From Amyelois transitella (lineage: Eukaryota; Arthropoda; Insecta; Lepidoptera; Pyralidae), in contig NC_083505.1 of NCBI RefSeq assembly GCF_032362555.1, positions 10,035,501 to 10,099,500 on the forward strand: a stretch of DNA of 64,000 nucleotides, in the 5' to 3' direction. The first letter of the stretch is position 1; the number at the start of each line of letters is the position of its first letter. Made by a program: the position numbers and the translations under genes. This document shows positions 61,205 to 64,000 of this stretch, one piece after another. The notes beneath the pieces were generated by a model. It ran no database searches. It was not told the DNA's origin and saw only the letters and a program-made list of their open reading frames with translations.

Positions 61205-64000
61205 ATGTGGCATACATTCGTGCTTTTCGCACTGTTCGCCTCGGCCCAAGGACGAGCGGTAAGAATGACTTTTAGTTTGCAACTGCTTAAGTCTTTGTCG
61301 TGATGTTAAGCTGACTTACTTAGAAAGTTAGTGGCTTAGAGTGTCGCATGCAGCATTTATGTCCTTAACGTCTTAGACACAGAATTGTAGTCGTAGTTTC
61401 TGTTGAAATGATCTATAAAGTATTTGAATTAACTGTATTTATATTCATTTGGGTAACCAAATATAAAGATTGTCTAAAAAGTGGTATGTAAAAAAAGTTC
61501 GTTTTGTCATAACTGTTTCCGTGTTCTACGAATTTATTAGATATGCAAATGCTCAATACTTTTTGGGAAAGACATGTTACTATCGAGGTGATTAGATTTT
61601 AAGTTTAAAAAGAATTTGCAGTATATATCAATTCGCTATAATACCTTTACCATTAGTCTTTTCATTAATTTGCATATTATGCAAATATTAGAATTTGTAT
61701 TCACCAACATTTCAAATATTAATCATAATATTGCAGAAACATGAGTAGGTAGTTACTTGAAATATCTAAACAAAAAATCTCTTTTTTCCTAGAGTATTAA
61801 AAATCTGTACCTGTATACTATACAATATTTATATTTTTCTTAAAAAAATGTAAACTTAATACTTGTATTTGTTCGATTGTAAATAAGTTATTAAAGTTAA
61901 AATTTGTTTTCATTTTATATTAAATGAGATCCGAACATTCAACAATGAAATTTAACATTTAAACAATATAACGACATAATAATGAAATTTGAGAAAATAA
62001 TAGCTCTTGGTGTTATTTTTTGAGAAGTTGCTTGTTATGTAAACATTCCTTTTAGTTGGTGAAAAATTATAAATAAATCGTAATTATTTATTTACGCTGT
62101 TGACTGTACTATTTCTAATTTATTGAATCTTTGAACTAATGCCGGGCACCTGATAAGATTAGCAAGTAAAAATAACACACGTCAAAATACTTTGTTCTCT
62201 AAATCCTGAGTTAATTAACTGGAAAGAATAGGTACTTAGAGAACACAATCGGCGGTAACAGACGAGACTTGTACTTGTTAATTAAGTCTCTGGGACAGCC
62301 TGCTACTTTGCGAGCCCGCCGGGACTTCGGCTGAATACTAATTTGAAGAAATAACTAATCTCATACATAAAAGTAGACATATATTTGACCATGAGTCAAA
62401 AAAAGATATTCAATTGAAAACAAACTGTATTTTAAAAAATCAACGACAGGTACAGAATCATTCTAGAAAGTTTGAAATCTCACCCTACACGGTCGTTACG
62501 AAATTTAATGCTGTCCAATAATTGACACAGGAAAGTCATTATATTATGGTAAGCGATCATCTCTTTGAGGATAGGCAAGGGTTCCGTCTAAGATCACGAT
62601 GTTGCGAATGGGTACGTGTACTCTCGTGTGCCAGTCGTGACCAACTAACAGGTTAGGTAGGTTCCCCTAATCAGGCTAATGCCATTGTTGTTGTCTCCTA
62701 GCCGAAAGTGCTTATTACTTTACTCGGGTTTAACATCATCCTTGAAAAAAATGGAGTGGATACTCAAATGCCTAAACTACACGGCACAACACACATGCAA
62801 AGGCTATTTTTCTAGAAACAAGATCCACGCTCATTTAGTCCTTTTCGAGTCGTTTGGCTAATTGAATTAATTTTACCTAACACGAGGCTGTGGGAATCGT
62901 TACGTCTCATCAGGATCCTCTTGGTGTACAAAGTCGTTGGAAATTACAATATAAAGGAGTATGGTTCCCGCAGGGCATGACTCTACGACCTACGGGTCAT
63001 TAAGCAAACGCATTAACCACTGGATCACGTACGAAGTTAATGTTATCGTTGTATTAATACACAGATATTGGCAATATTATGAGCATAATTTCTCCATATA
63101 AACCATATAGTACATATATTTGAACGTTCCTTTATAATATAAACTTTACTTTCAAGTTTAACCATAATTAAAATATTCCTCACATAGTTCCAAACGTAGT
63201 CTGTCATTGGTACCATATATTTGATTAAAATTACAAATATATCACAACGATTGTTAAATTACATACATATAATCTCGTTTATATCCCTTGCGGGGTAGAC
63301 AGAGCCAACAGTATTGAAAGTTTGATAGGCCAGCTGTTTTATTTATAAGCCTAACCCTTAGTCGCCTTTTACGACTTCCATGAAAAAGAGACTGAGTGGT
63401 CCTATTCTTTTTTCTACTGGTGCCGGGAACCACACGGCACTGCCTGGAACCATACGACATTGTAAAATTCTATATAATAAAACACAAATTATCAGTAATT
63501 AACGCTCGGAAACACTTAAAATGTAAATAAATCAAAAGTTAAGCATAATAAGTCAGAGTAATTAAGATTGCATCCCTTGAGAGTCCAGATTGATTTCATT
63601 GTTTATTTTGTGTCGTGATGGGGCCTTAGATAAAGAGCCATTGTTTTTGGAAGGGTTGTCCTTAATCTTAACGATTCACCTTAGGGAGGGATAAAAAAAT
63701 GTATTGTGAGATTTTTTCCAATAGGTTTATACATTCAGATAATTCGTAGATTTAAATGTTAAATTCTATTTAAAGTCATGTTTTCGTTATAATTTAACAT
63801 GCACTTATAAAAGAAAAGTAACTACTCACCCTCATCTAAAGAAATAAAATAGAATAGAATCTTGAATATTTCCGTCACCTGAGACGTCTGTAAAAAAAAT
63901 TGGACGTGATTGAATTGGAAGAACTTAAAATGATTTAATTTCTCCCCAGAATATAATTCGCTTTCGAGACATAAACATGAGTTCTTGGAAGCCTCTCAAT
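61205..64000 (+). CDS. Secreted or membrane protein, exon 1 and start of exon 2
   Basis: Exon 1 (61205-61258) encodes MWHTFVLFALFASAQGRA, a classic signal peptide with likely cleavage after ASA or AQG. It ends in phase 0 at a GTAAGA donor. A good acceptor (TTTCTCCCCAG, ending 63949) opens exon 2 in phase 0, and the remaining 51 bases stay open: NIIRFRDINMSSWKPLN. The 2.7-kb intron contains only repeats. The family cannot be told from 35 residues. Exon 1 is well supported; the link to 63950 fits by phase but is inferred. Confidence 0.6.
63262..63465 (-). repeat. SINE-A copy in the last intron, internal deletion
   Basis: CATACATATAATCTCG tail, GCGGGGTAGACAGAGCCAAC, then a jump to TTATAAGCCTAACCCTTAGT, CCTTTTACGACTTCC and a GGTGCCGGGAACCACACGGC head. 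Confidence 0.85.

Overview
The window looks like nuclear DNA of a lepidopteran insect, most likely a moth. It is AT-rich, with short exons joined by GT-AG introns. It is crowded with short retroposons ending in ATGT-type tails, tRNA-derived SINEs and LINE pieces. Gene families and exon structure are read directly from the sequence; the order Lepidoptera is inferred from the repeat families and is not proven here.

Layout. (1) 1-22929, minus strand: an SLC16/monocarboxylate-transporter gene. Its first coding exon (22782-22929) is separated by a 19.8-kb intron from four more exons (2976-230); a sixth exon seems to begin at base 3 and leaves the window. The large intron holds SINE and LINE remnants and a few protein-like segments on the minus strand that I cannot name with confidence. 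(2) 22930-36591: about 13.7 kb without a recognisable gene, containing a minisatellite, an element bounded by inverted CTTCGG-rich ends (28600-30058) and several SINEs. (3) 36592-41129, plus strand: two tandem trypsin-like serine protease genes with matching intron phases (1, 0, 2) and identical 230-bp second exons. (4) 41447 to about 50020, minus strand: an RTE-like LINE (LINE1) split by an intact two-ORF LINE (LINE2, 44187-49462) inside its endonuclease domain, with a 6-bp target duplication (CGAAGA). (5) 50177-53747, minus strand: a seven-exon serine protease homologue that has lost the catalytic His and Ser. It converges on the two proteases, and the nested LINEs fill the space between them. 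(6) 53748-61204: about 7.5 kb of intergenic, repeat-rich DNA. (7) 61205 to the window end, plus strand: the signal-peptide exon of an unidentified secreted or membrane protein, with a likely second exon from 63950.

How the parts relate. The three protease-fold genes look like a local cluster: one apparently complete trypsin-like enzyme (39264-41129), one tandem copy with an altered activation site and a lost disulphide (36592-38624), and one pseudoprotease (50177-53747). The dominant SINE family shares its 3' end, about 45 bp plus the ATGT repeat, with LINE1, so LINE1 or a relative is the likely source of the machinery that spread it.
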